Source: Marichromatium purpuratum 984 (GTDB taxonomy: Bacteria > Pseudomonadota > Gammaproteobacteria > Chromatiales > Chromatiaceae). Taken from it: 64,000 nucleotides of DNA. Location: assembly GCF_000224005.2 (NCBI RefSeq), contig NZ_CP007031.1, forward strand, positions 1,703,001 through 1,767,000, written 5' to 3'. Numbering within the stretch: position 1 is the first letter of the stretch; the number at the start of each line of letters is the position of its first letter. The notes beneath the pieces are model-generated. The model ran no database searches, had not been told where the DNA came from, and was given only the letters and a program-made list of their open reading frames with translations. The translations under genes and the position numbers were made by a program. This document shows, piece after piece, positions 18,131 to 29,472 of the stretch.

Positions 18131-19196
18131 CGGCCCGCGTGCCCTCGTAGTGCACCTCGGGCGCGCCTTCGGCCTGCTCGATGCGACCAATGGTCCAGAC
18201 CTGCTCCCCGGCATTGCTGAGCAGTGCCATGGTCTCGTCGTGGTCCTCGGCGGCGACGCAGACGATCATGCCGATGCCGCAGTTGAAGGTGCGCAGCATC
18301 TCCTGCTCGCTGATTCCGCCGGCCTGCTGCAGCCAGTCGAACACCGCCGGACGCTGCCAGGCGTCGAGGTCGATCACCGCGCGGGTGTCCTCGGGCAGCA
18401 CCCGCGGCAGGTTCTCGGTGAGGCCGCCGCCGGTGATGTGCGAGAGCGCATGTACCCGCAGGGTGCGGATCAGCGGCAGGATCGCGGGGATGTAGATGCG
18501 CGTCGGGGCCATCAGTCGCTCGGCGAGCGTCGCCTCGTCGAACGGCGCCTGGAGATCGACGCCGCTGACCTCAATGACCTTGCGGATCAGCGAGTAGCCG
18601 TTGGAGTGCGGCCCGGAGGAGGCGAGGCCGATGAGCACGTCGCCGGGACGTACCCGCTCGGGGAGGATCAGCTCGGACTTCTCGGCGATGCCGACACAGA
18701 AGCCGGCGAGATCGTAGTCGCCGGCGCTGTACATGCCGGGCATCTCCGCCGTCTCGCCGCCGGTGAGGGCGCAGCCGGCCAGCTCGCAGCCGCGGGCGAT
18801 GCCGCTGACCACGGTGCTGGCGACCTCGACGTCGAGCTTGGCGGTGGCGTAGTAGTCGAGGAAGAACAGCGGCTCGGCGCCACTGACCAGGATGTCGTTG
18901 GCGCACATCGCCACCAGGTCGATGCCGATGCCGTCGTGACGATCGAGTTCGATGGCCAGGCGCAGCTTGGTGCCGACACCATCGGTGCCCGAGACCAGGA
19001 CCGGCTCGCGGTACTGACCGAGCGGCAGCTCGAAGAGCGCGCCGAAACCGCCGAGACCGGTGACCACGCCGGGACGGCTGGTGCGCGCGGCGAGCGGCTT
19101 GATGCGCTCGACGAGTTCGGCCCCGGCGTCGATGTCGACACCGGCGTCGCGATAATTGAGCGAAGGGGAGGGAGTTTGAGTGGGATCCTGCGTCAC
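18123..19196 (-). CDS. purM: phosphoribosylformylglycinamidine cyclo-ligase
   Basis: PurM closes the imidazole ring to form AIR in purine synthesis. The 357-residue protein matches the family throughout: [14 protein letters not shown], the ATP-binding [25 protein letters not shown] and [15 protein letters not shown]. Its stop overlaps purN. Upstream, 237 bp separate it from the divergent pgsA-like gene, and the promoter should lie there; a GGTATACAAT element on the minus strand at about 19228-19237 is a candidate -10. Ten to fifteen N-terminal residues are Pro/Thr-rich, so ATG 19196 is plausible but not certain. Confidence 0.96.
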   Translation of the reverse strand: MTQDPTQTPSPSLNYRDAGVDIDAGAELVERIKPLAARTSRPGVVTGLGGFGALFELPLGQYREPVLVSGTDGVGTKLRLAIELDRHDGIGIDLVAMCANDILVSGAEPLFFLDYYATAKLDVEVASTVVSGIARGCELAGCALTGGETAEMPGMYSAGDYDLAGFCVGIAEKSELILPERVRPGDVLIGLASSGPHSNGYSLIRKVIEVSGVDLQAPFDEATLAERLMAPTRIYIPAILPLIRTLRVHALSHITGGGLTENLPRVLPEDTRAVIDLDAWQRPAVFDWLQQAGGISEQEMLRTFNCGIGMIVCVAAEDHDETMALLSNAGEQVWTIGRIEQAEGAPEVHYEGTRADG

Positions 19197-19433
19197 GCTG
19201 GGGCTCCGTTGAGTGTGCCAGGGCGCGATTGTATACCGTCAGCGCCCGGTATAACTTGGAGAGTCTGCAGGGCTCGGGTAGGATGCGAGCCGCCCGGGCC
19301 GAGCGGTGTCTTCTGCGCTGTCCCGGAGCGTAGTGTGGCGCGCGTCGCGCTGTTCGAGAAAGTCTCGTCATATCAGTGATCTGGCGTGACTTTTTGCGTT
19401 TCATTTGGTTGCGTTCAGGGTCAGGACAGACAG

Positions 19434-19991
19434 GTGAGGCTCAGAGATCTTCCCAATATCATCAGTGTGATGCGACTGGTGGCGGTGGCGCCGGTCGTCT
19501 ATCTGCTGCTCATCGGCGAATTCGGCTGGGCGCTGGCGCTGTTCGCCTTCGCCGGGATCTCCGACGGACTCGATGGCTTCCTGGCCAAGCACTACGGCTG
19601 GCAGACCCGGCTCGGCGGCATCCTCGACCCGCTCGCCGACAAGGCGCTGCTGGTGTGCTGCTTCTTGGTGCTGGGATCGCTCGGCGCCATTCCGGTGTGG
19701 CTGGTGGTTGCGGTGGTGTTCCGCGATCTGGTGATCGTGGTCGGCGCGGTGCTCTACAACTATCACGTCGAGGCGGTGGAGGCAGCGCCCTTGCCGGCGA
19801 GCAAGCTCAACACCCTGCTGCAGATCCTGCTGGTGGTGCTGGTGATCATGGATGCCGGCCCCTTCCCGCTGCCCGACCTGTTGATCCAATCGTTGGTCTG
19901 GGGCTGCCTGGCCACGGTGCTGATCAGTGGCGCACAGTACGTCTGGGTGTGGGGGCGCAAGGCCGCGGTGCGTGGCAAGCATCACGACTGA
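19434..19991 (+). CDS. CDP-alcohol phosphatidyltransferase family protein
   Basis: This 185-residue inner-membrane protein has five or six hydrophobic helices and the CDP-alcohol phosphotransferase motif, spaced as DG-x2-A-(R/K)-x8-G-x3-D-x3-D (SDGLDGFLAK to GGILDPLAD). Lys replaces the usual Arg in the motif. The family makes phospholipid head groups; this short subgroup next to purM and hda is usually labelled PgsA-like, and a CDP-glycerol or other acceptor cannot be decided here. GTG 19434 was chosen because it gives MRLRDLPNIISVMRL, the standard family N-terminus; the ribosome binding site is weak. It converges with hda, six bases from its stop. Confidence 0.85.
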   Translation: MRLRDLPNIISVMRLVAVAPVVYLLLIGEFGWALALFAFAGISDGLDGFLAKHYGWQTRLGGILDPLADKALLVCCFLVLGSLGAIPVWLVVAVVFRDLVIVVGAVLYNYHVEAVEAAPLPASKLNTLLQILLVVLVIMDAGPFPLPDLLIQSLVWGCLATVLISGAQYVWVWGRKAAVRGKHHD

Positions 19992-19997
19992 GCCGGC

Positions 19998-21403
<1,406 letters not shown>

Positions 21404-21447
21404 TCACAACCCGCGCGGAGTATCCTCGTGTTGGCCGAACGGGAGTG

Positions 21448-21753
21448 ATGATCGAGATGAGCGAAATGCGCGATGCCGACGAGGCACGGCGGTGCTGCCG
21501 CTGTCTGGTCGCGGGGCGAGTGCAAGGGGTGTGGTTTCGGGGGGCGACCCGCGAGCAGGCCGATCGCCTGGGGGTGAGCGGCTATGCGCGCAATCTGCCC
21601 GATGGCCGGGTCGAGGTGGTGTGCTGTGGCGAGACGGGTGCGGTGGAGCGGTTGCGCGACTGGCTGCGCCAGGGGCCGCCTGCGGCACGTGTCGACACGG
21701 TCGTTTGCGAGCCGCTCGAAGAGCGCGGCTATCACGGTTTCGTGATCGGCTGA
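21448..21753 (+). CDS. acylphosphatase
   Basis: This small enzyme hydrolyses acyl phosphates such as acetyl phosphate. The 101-residue product contains the two catalytic residues in context: Arg in GRVQGVWFR and Asn in ARNLPDG. The C-terminal end ([10 protein letters not shown]) also fits. ATG 21448 is chosen but ATG 21457 or GTG 21445 are possible, since the GGGAG site lies at 21441-21445. It lies between the divergent wrbA and convergent cpdA; its stop is two bases from the cpdA stop. Confidence 0.93.
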   Translation: MIEMSEMRDADEARRCCRCLVAGRVQGVWFRGATREQADRLGVSGYARNLPDGRVEVVCCGETGAVERLRDWLRQGPPAARVDTVVCEPLEERGYHGFVIG

Positions 21754-21755
21754 AA

Positions 21756-22565
21756 TCAGTATCCGCCGGCCTCGAGATCGGGATGTTCGGGGTAGTCGGT
21801 GAGTCTGACCACCCGGGTCTCGATGCGGCCGTCGGCATGCAGCAGGAGTTCACGATAGCCCGGTGGTCGGGTGTCGACGGCGAAACTGTGGCTCTGGTTG
21901 AGGAACTGGACGCTGGTGGCCGGAGCGGCGAGTAGTTCCAGCTGCCCGATGCGTTGGGCAAAGGCTTGGTGGACGTGGCCGAAGAGGATCGCTCGTACCT
22001 GGGGGTGGTCGGCGCAGAGTGCGATCAGGGCCTCGCCGTTGTCGACTCCGAGGTTGTCGATCCAGGCGCTGCCGACGGCGATCGGATGATGGTGGAGGCA
22101 GACCAGGGTCGGCGCCCGGTTGGTCTTCAGCCAGCTGCCGAGTGCGTCTAGTCGGTGCGGTGCGAGGTGTCCCCGGACCTTGCCGGGCAGGCTCGAGTCG
22201 AGCAGCGCCAGGCGCCAGGCGCCGAGCGGGGCGATGCTGCCCGAGGGGGGTGCGAAATGGCCGAGGATCTCGCGCGCCAGTGGCCAGTGATCGTGGTTGC
22301 CGGCGACGCAGTAACAGGGCAGTCCGGTCTGCTCGAGCCGGTCTCGCAGCAGGCGATAACCGCCAGCGGCTTCGTCGTGTGCCAGATCGCCGGTGATCAG
22401 TAGGGCGTCGGCCGGCGATCTGGCCAGTGCGCTCTCGAGCACTGCCTCGAAGCTGTGGCGGGTGCGCATGCCGAGCAGTCTGCCCTCTGCCTGGTCATAG
22501 AGGTGAGTATCGGAGAAGTGCAGGAGCCGGAGCGGCTGCGCGGAAACCTGAGGCGATGGCTGCAT
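21756..22565 (-). CDS. cpdA: 3',5'-cyclic-AMP phosphodiesterase CpdA
   Basis: CpdA degrades cAMP. The 269-residue protein shows the full class III phosphodiesterase metal site in order: HFSDTHLY, ITGDLAHDE, AGNHDHWP, LVCLHHHP and FGHVHQ. The start ATG 22565 gives the normal N-terminal length. Together with the adenylate cyclase-PilZ gene at 47507 it suggests that cAMP signalling operates in this organism. It is transcribed alone, ending next to the acylphosphatase gene. Confidence 0.9.
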   Translation of the reverse strand: MQPSPQVSAQPLRLLHFSDTHLYDQAEGRLLGMRTRHSFEAVLESALARSPADALLITGDLAHDEAAGGYRLLRDRLEQTGLPCYCVAGNHDHWPLAREILGHFAPPSGSIAPLGAWRLALLDSSLPGKVRGHLAPHRLDALGSWLKTNRAPTLVCLHHHPIAVGSAWIDNLGVDNGEALIALCADHPQVRAILFGHVHQAFAQRIGQLELLAAPATSVQFLNQSHSFAVDTRPPGYRELLLHADGRIETRVVRLTDYPEHPDLEAGGY

Positions 22566-22906
22566 GAGCTGGTGTCCGGTACGGCGTGGGTGCCGAGATG
22601 GGGAGTGGCTGGAGGGCGGCGCGCCAGCGGGTCGGGAGCGGGTGGGGTGCGAGGCTCGCCGGCTGGTGGTGTGTCGCTGGATGTCTCGGGGACGCTGATC
22701 CTGGCGCATCCGAGTATGCCAGTCTTAGCAGCGACTCGACCGGCCCGCAAGCATGATGCCGAAGAGCTGCGAGCTGGCGCTCAGCATGACGGGATTCATC
22801 ATTTTCGTCGATCTTTTTATCGAAATAATCGATTTTAACTTTCGTGCGTCCGTCCCCCAGCTTGAGTCGTACCGCAGCAGATCCGCTACAGCCTCGTGGA
22901 GAGTCG
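22566..22906. other. intergenic region upstream of the rubrerythrin-like gene
   Basis: No gene is supported. The first 200 bases are GC-rich; the last 130 contain a sharp AT-rich patch (about 22795-22850) that is the probable promoter of the rubrerythrin-like gene. Within it lies the perfect inverted repeat described separately at 22819-22833. The cpdA promoter should be in the left half. Confidence 0.5.
22819..22833. promoter_or_regulatory. inverted repeat ATCGA-N5-TCGAT, possible operator
   Basis: A perfect 5-base inverted repeat (ATCGA AATAA TCGAT) lies in the AT-rich patch about 75 bases upstream of the rubrerythrin-like start. Its size and place fit a dimeric regulator site, but it does not match OxyR, Fur or FNR consensus sites that I know, so the regulator is unknown. 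Confidence 0.35.
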
Positions 22907-23326
22907 ATGCAACTCAAGGGCAGCAAGACCGAACAGAGCCTGATCCAGGCCTTCATCGCCGAGTCCCAGGCCAACCGTCGCTATCTGTATTTTGCCGCCA
23001 AGGCCGATGTCGAGGGTTATGGCGAGATCGCCATGCTGTTTCGTTCGGCCGCAGAGGGCGAGACCGGCCATGCCGTGGGCCATCTCGAGTATCTCGAGCC
23101 CGTCGGCGATCCGGTCACCGGTTTGCCGATCGGGACGACCGCAGACAACCTGCGCGCCTCCATCGCCGGGGAGCAGGTCGAGTCGACCGAGATGTATCCA
23201 CGGATGGCGCGCCTGGCGCGTGACGAGGGCTTTGACGAGATCGCCGACTGGTTCGAGATCCTGGCCCAGGCCGAGCGCTCCCAGATCAACCGCTTCTATC
23301 AGGTGCTCGCCCATCTCGAACCCTGA
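22907..23326 (+). CDS. rubrerythrin-like di-iron protein without rubredoxin domain, one ligand changed
   Basis: The 139-residue ferritin-like protein starts MQLKGSKTEQSL, standard for the single-domain rubrerythrin group; rubrerythrins reduce peroxide with a di-iron centre. Glu ligands and the first ExxH motif are present (AESQANRRYLYF; EGETGH; STEMYP). In the second ExxH motif, where family members read AERSH, this protein reads AERSQ, so the His ligand is replaced by Gln. The rubredoxin-type FeS domain is absent, as in this subgroup generally. ATG 22907 follows GTGGAGAG. The change may weaken the site or reflect a different metal use. A Kunitz-domain gene follows 91 bases later. Confidence 0.85.
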   Translation: MQLKGSKTEQSLIQAFIAESQANRRYLYFAAKADVEGYGEIAMLFRSAAEGETGHAVGHLEYLEPVGDPVTGLPIGTTADNLRASIAGEQVESTEMYPRMARLARDEGFDEIADWFEILAQAERSQINRFYQVLAHLEP

Positions 23327-23417
23327 GTGGTCTCCGGGTTCGGCAGTTGCTTGCCTCTGTGGTTACAATCCTTCCGGCATCGCAGGCAATCGAGCGGTGC
23401 GTGAAGGAGTCTCAACG

Positions 23418-23699
23418 ATGCACCCACACCATTCTCCGGGGCACTGTCGATCTGTGCTGCCGTTGCTGCTGATGGCGGCGCTGCTTGCCGGTTGCGCCAC
23501 TCAGCCGAGCCTCGACACCAACAAGGAACTCCCCGTTGGCTGTCTCGCCAAGCCCGATCCCGGTCCCTGTCGCGCGGCTCAGACGCGCTTCTTCTACGAC
23601 TATCGCGACAACCGCTGCAAGCCCTTCCGCTATGGTGGCTGCGAGGGGCGGGTCCCGTTCGAGACCCTGGCCGAGTGTCGCTCCTTCTGTGAGCCCTGA
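23418..23699 (+). CDS. Kunitz/BPTI-domain lipoprotein, probable serine protease inhibitor
   Basis: The 93-residue product has a lipoprotein signal peptide with lipobox LLAGC (Cys about residue 28), then one Kunitz domain of about 51 residues. All six Kunitz cysteines are present with spacings 8, 15, 7, 11 and 3, against the animal pattern 8, 15, 7, 12 and 3. Hallmarks include GPCR at the reactive loop, FFYD and YGGC. The residue after the second cysteine (P1) is Arg, which suggests inhibition of trypsin-like proteases. The ATG at 23418 has GAAGGAG nine bases upstream. Kunitz domains are rare in bacteria; the protein would sit in the outer membrane or periplasm. Function is inferred from the fold only. 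Confidence 0.88.
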   Translation: MHPHHSPGHCRSVLPLLLMAALLAGCATQPSLDTNKELPVGCLAKPDPGPCRAAQTRFFYDYRDNRCKPFRYGGCEGRVPFETLAECRSFCEP

Positions 23700-23730
23700 C
23701 GCTGTCAGCGCTCGCGCGCCATCTCCGCGG

Positions 23731-25152
23731 CTAGATCCCGCCGATGCGCAGTCGTTGGCCAGGATGGATCTCGTTGTCGTCGGGCGCGAGCTTGTTGAGC
23801 GCGCGGAGTTGGGCGACGGTCAGGCCGTTTTCCAACGCCACGCGATAAAGGGTCTCGTTCGGCTGAACGACGTGATAGCGCGTCTGCGGTTTCGACGCGG
23901 CACGCTGCGGCTGCGCGCGGGCCACCCGAGGGGGCGCCGACGGAGTACGCGAAACCACCACCGGGATCGCCGGCGGGTGGCTGGCGATGCGCTTCAGGCT
24001 ACCTTCGGGCAGCCATACGGTGGTGCCGGCCGGAATCGGGCGGCGGCCGGAGACCAGTCGCTTGCGCCAGTGCAGGTTGAGTGAGGCGAGCTGGCTCGGC
24101 GAGACCGTGTAATGGCTGGCCAGGCGGGTCAGCGGCAGGCTGTGACGCAGCACCAGACGGTCGTGACGCCAGGGCTGTTCGTAGGCCAGGCCCTCGGGGA
24201 AGTAGCGCCTGGCATGCATGGCGACCTCGCGCGCGGCGACGAACTCGGCGTAGAAGTTGCGCGAGGCGAAACCGAAGTAGCGTCCGTCGTAGTCCTCGAC
24301 GATCCGACCGATGTCATCGCCATACCTGGCCCTGGCCTTGGCCATGCCGCCCTGGCCGTGGTTGTAGGAGGTGATCGCCAATGGCCAGCTCTTGAGCTTG
24401 CGCTGGGCCTGGGCGAGATAGCGCGCGGCGCCGTCGGCGGCGAGGATGGGGTCGAAGCGTTCGTCGACATGACGGTCGACGGTCATGAACAACCGCCCGG
24501 TGGCGGGCATGAACTGCCACACTCCGCCGGCGCCGACGCTCGAGCGGGCATGGGTCTGGAAGGAGGACTCGACGTGCGGTAGATAGGCCAGATCCTCGGG
24601 CACGCCGTGGGCCTGCATGATCTCGCGGAAGATCTGGTCATAGCGCCCGCTGATCTCGACCCCGCGCTTGAAGCGCTCGCGCAGTCCGCGCTGCGAGCGT
24701 ACCCGCTCATCGGCCCCGAACACCGCCTCGCGACCACCGGCCTCCTCGAACTGTGCGAGCAGCTGGCGCTCGGTGCGTGCCAGCGAACGCTGCTCGCGCA
24801 ACGCCGCCTCGAGCGCGCGTACGCGACCGGCGTGGTGACGCTTGCGCGCAGCGATCCAGTCGCGCTGGGCCTGGGTGTAGGACTCGGCGCTGGCGCCGGG
24901 CAGGGTGGCGACCTCGTAGATCACCCCGAGGTGACGGTCGTCGTGGAACACCACTTGGTCGCGTCGCCAGATGCCATAGACATGACGCCAGAAGTCGACG
25001 TTGTCGGCGATCTCTTCGGGGACCGGAAAGGTCTCTGAGCCATAGTGACCGTGCTGCCCGGTGGTGGCGCAGCCGGAGAGCGCGAGCAGGGCGAGGATGA
25101 GTGCGCCCAGCGTCCAGCGCGGGCGGCAACGGCGAGCGGCATCGGGTCGCAT
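23731..25152 (-). CDS. mltD: membrane-bound lytic murein transglycosylase with LysM domains (MltD-like)
   Basis: MltD-type enzymes cut the peptidoglycan glycan strand. The 473-residue product begins with a lipoprotein signal (LALLALSGC), then the SLT catalytic domain with Glu in HVESSFQTHARS and the conserved GVWQFMPATGR, followed by SYNHGQGG. A likely LysM repeat (SHYTVSPSQLASL) and a clear one (YHVVQPNETLYRVALENG) bind peptidoglycan at the C-terminus. ATG 25152 gives a proper signal peptide; longer frames upstream do not. It converges with the Kunitz lipoprotein gene, 31 bases apart. The 216 bp up to the yceF gene hold no other feature. Confidence 0.92.
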   Translation of the reverse strand: MRPDAARRCRPRWTLGALILALLALSGCATTGQHGHYGSETFPVPEEIADNVDFWRHVYGIWRRDQVVFHDDRHLGVIYEVATLPGASAESYTQAQRDWIAARKRHHAGRVRALEAALREQRSLARTERQLLAQFEEAGGREAVFGADERVRSQRGLRERFKRGVEISGRYDQIFREIMQAHGVPEDLAYLPHVESSFQTHARSSVGAGGVWQFMPATGRLFMTVDRHVDERFDPILAADGAARYLAQAQRKLKSWPLAITSYNHGQGGMAKARARYGDDIGRIVEDYDGRYFGFASRNFYAEFVAAREVAMHARRYFPEGLAYEQPWRHDRLVLRHSLPLTRLASHYTVSPSQLASLNLHWRKRLVSGRRPIPAGTTVWLPEGSLKRIASHPPAIPVVVSRTPSAPPRVARAQPQRAASKPQTRYHVVQPNETLYRVALENGLTVAQLRALNKLAPDDNEIHPGQRLRIGGI

Positions 25153-25368
25153 GGTCGGCGGCTCCTGTGGTTCATTGAGGCCCGCGGACGGGTCCGTCGT
25201 CGGGGAGTGGGAGGCGGCATCCAGTACCCTGGAGCGCATGGTGCGAACCAAGAGTCTCGCCCGGGAGTCGCATCAGGTGCAATCGGCAAAACCCCCTAAT
25301 TTCGAAGGTGCCGGACCGGCCCATGGTCTTCGCACCTTGCCAAGCCTGCGATGAGCGCGGTCGACCGT

Positions 25369-25977
25369 TCAGTCGAGCGGTCGTGCGCCCTGGGTCAGTG
25401 GATCGATGCCATGGCCCTGCAGCAGGGTTACCAGACGGATCAGCGGCAGCCCGATCAGCGTGTTGGGGTCCTCGCCCTCGAGACGCTCGAACAAGGCGAT
25501 GCCGAGCCCCTCGGACTTGAAGCTGCCGGCGCTGGAGAAGGGACGCTCGCGGTCGACATAGCCAGCGATCTGCGCGGGGCTGAGTGCGCGCATCTGCACC
25601 CGGAAGGGTTCGACCAGGGTCTGGGCGCGCCCGCTGGCGGCATCGAGCAGACAGAGCCCGGTCTGGAAGGTGACGGCGCGTCCGGCACAGAGACCGAGTT
25701 GCGCGACCGCCGCCTCGTGGCCGCCAGGCTTGCCGAGAATCTGCCCGTCGATGCTTGCGACCTGGTCCGAGCCGATGATCAGTGCATCGGGATGGCTGGC
25801 GGCAACGGCGCGAGCCTTGGCCTCGGCCAGACGCATCACCAGGGCCTGTGCGGGTTCATCGGGGAGGGGCTGTTCGTCGACCTCGGGGGCGGCGGTGGTG
25901 AAGGCGAGCCCCAGACGCTCGAGCAGGGCACGGCGGAAGGGCGAGGTCGAGGCGAGTACCAATTCGGGTTGAGACAT
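25369..25977 (-). CDS. yceF: YceF-type Maf nucleotide pyrophosphatase (7-methyl-GTP pyrophosphatase)
   Basis: The 202-residue protein belongs to the Maf family that hydrolyses non-canonical nucleotides; this subgroup prefers 7-methyl-GTP. It follows E. coli YceF nearly along its whole length: LVLASTSPFRRALLERLGL, AAPEVDE, IIGSDQVASIDG, then SFKSEGLGIALFERLEG and DPNTLIGLPL. ATG 25977 gives MSQPELVLAST. It is preceded by the ftsH gene at 26100 with two hairpins in the gap, so a separate transcript is likely. Confidence 0.93.
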   Translation of the reverse strand: MSQPELVLASTSPFRRALLERLGLAFTTAAPEVDEQPLPDEPAQALVMRLAEAKARAVAASHPDALIIGSDQVASIDGQILGKPGGHEAAVAQLGLCAGRAVTFQTGLCLLDAASGRAQTLVEPFRVQMRALSPAQIAGYVDRERPFSSAGSFKSEGLGIALFERLEGEDPNTLIGLPLIRLVTLLQGHGIDPLTQGARPLD

Positions 25978-26032
25978 GGATGCTTGCTCCGGCAGAGAGT
26001 GGGTGCGGGAGCGCGATGCTATCACCCGGTCA

Positions 26033-26063
26033 CCGGGCGCCGCGATCCTCTCGCGGCGCCCGG
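26033..26063 (-). terminator. strong hairpin downstream of ftsH
   Basis: A perfect 13-base stem (CCGGGCGCCGCGA and complement) with a five-base loop lies 37 bases after the ftsH stop. A second, 7-base stem (CTCGGGT/ACCCGAG, 26064-26083) lies between it and the stop. There is no T tract, so termination may depend on Rho or the hairpins may protect the mRNA end. Confidence 0.5.
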
Positions 26064-26099
26064 CTCGGGTCGGCACACCCGAGGGCGTGCCGGGTCGGA

Positions 26100-28025
<1,926 letters not shown>

Positions 28026-28180
28026 GCGAGCCTTTGTCCTCGTTGACCAATACAGCGTGCGCGATGCCCGGTACCGGGCCGTTGTCCGGTTAGATCGGGG
28101 CATGGAGCCGAAATCCAACGCGCCCCGGGCGCTCGGCCCGTACCGTGCTCAGAGCCTACCATAGGCGTCGAGGTTCCCGG

Positions 28181-29011
28181 GTGGGGATGGCCGATACGGA
28201 GGATACGAGGGTGCGTCTTGCGGTCGTGGTCTTGCTGATCTGGTGTGGTGTGGCGCTGCTCGCGCCCTGGCTGGTCGAGGCACCGAATCGGGTCGAACTC
28301 GCGGCGATGCTCGCCGGGCCGATGTCGGGGGCACCGCTCGGGACCGATGACCTGGGACGTCCGGTCCACGAGCGATTGCTGGTCGGTGCGCGGGTCTCGC
28401 TGCTGGTCGGGGTGGGGGTGGTGGCCTTCGCCGCGAGTCTCGGTACCCTGATCGGGCTCGGCGCCGGGTTGCTCGGGGGCTGGGTGGATCGCTTGGTGGT
28501 CAGGTTGATCGATCTGTTCCTCGCCTTCCCGGTAATCCTGCTGGCGATCGCCCTGGCCGGGCTGCTTGGTCCCGGACTCGACAACCTGGTGATCGCGCTG
28601 GCCGCAGTCGGCTGGGTCGGCTATGCGCGGCTGGCGCGTGCCCAGGCACTGACTCTGGTCGGGCGCGAGCACGTCCTCGCCGCGCGAGCCCTCGGCTGCG
28701 GCTCCTGGCGCATCCTCTGGCGCCATCTGCTGCCGCTGGCGCTCGCACCGCTGCTGGTCGAGGCCACCTTCGGCATCGCCGCAGCGATCGTCGCCGAGGC
28801 CGGGCTCTCCTTCCTCGGGCTCGGCATCCAGCCGCCCGATGCCTCCTGGGGTAGCATGCTGCGCGATGGTGTGTCCTATCTACTGGTCGCTCCGCATCTG
28901 GTGATCGCCCCCGGCGTGGCGCTGTTCGCCGTGACCCTCGCCGTCAACCTCGTCGGTGACTGGCTGCGCGATCGACTCGATGTGCGAACGCGCGCTCGGG
29001 ATGTCACGTGA
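28181..29011 (+). CDS. lone dipeptide/oligopeptide-type ABC transporter permease (DppC/OppC family)
   Basis: The 276-residue inner-membrane protein has about six hydrophobic helices and the cytoplasmic EAA-type loop (REHVLAARALGCGSWRILWR), the coupling element of ABC permeases. LGTDDLGRPVHERLLVGAR and SFLGLGIQPPDASWGSML are characteristic of the DppC/OppC group. No partner permease, ATPase or binding protein lies in the window, so its complex cannot be assigned. GTG 28181 has GAGG seven bases upstream; ATG 28187 is the alternative. It is divergent from ftsH and is followed by the second heptamer-repeat block. Confidence 0.85.
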   Translation: MGMADTEDTRVRLAVVVLLIWCGVALLAPWLVEAPNRVELAAMLAGPMSGAPLGTDDLGRPVHERLLVGARVSLLVGVGVVAFAASLGTLIGLGAGLLGGWVDRLVVRLIDLFLAFPVILLAIALAGLLGPGLDNLVIALAAVGWVGYARLARAQALTLVGREHVLAARALGCGSWRILWRHLLPLALAPLLVEATFGIAAAIVAEAGLSFLGLGIQPPDASWGSMLRDGVSYLLVAPHLVIAPGVALFAVTLAVNLVGDWLRDRLDVRTRARDVT

Positions 29012-29472
29012 AGGATTGAACCGCACGTGACGGACTGAATCGCAAAGATACCGTCTTTCCCGTCAACCCCGACCGTGCACACCAGCCTCCCCGACTGGAG
29101 GCTGGAGGCTGGAGGCTGATGTGAACCGCAAAGCCGCGAAGAACGCGAAGGAGGAAGGGGGCTTGGCCTCCAGTGGCCAGCCATCAGTCTCTAGTGGGGC
29201 GCGCGTCGGCGTCGAGGTTTGAGGTCTAAATCATTGAACCCTTGGCGCCCTTCGCGACTTGGCGGTTCAATCTTCTGGTAGCTGGTAGCTGGTAGCTGGT
29301 AGCTGGTAGCTGGTAGCTGGTAGCTGGTAGCTGGTAGCTGGTAGCTGGTAGCTGGTAACTGGCGGCTGGTAACTGGTGGCTCCCCCACCGGTGCTGTGTT
29401 AAAAAGACGGCCATTCAGACTGGTCCGGTCAGCGCCGGATCCCGACCGCAGCCGCAGCAGGATGACCGCCCC
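29012..29472. repeat. second heptamer-repeat block and nagZ leader
   Basis: No protein gene is supported. After a short GC-rich lead there are about three GCTGGAG heptamers (about 29095-29119), a core sequence related to that at 9207 (29121-29155, GAACCGCAAAGCCGCGAAG), about 90 bases of unique DNA, an inverted core copy (29243-29271, CCCTTCGCGACTTGGCGG) and about 12 copies of GCTGGTA (29275-29357), which decay into variants up to about 29381. The last 80 bases, ending near ATG 29473, should contain the nagZ promoter and leader. Confidence 0.85.

Noticed and set aside
29275-29381. A CRISPR-like array of short repeats
   Set aside because: The repeats are contiguous heptamers without spacers of constant length and there are no cas genes.
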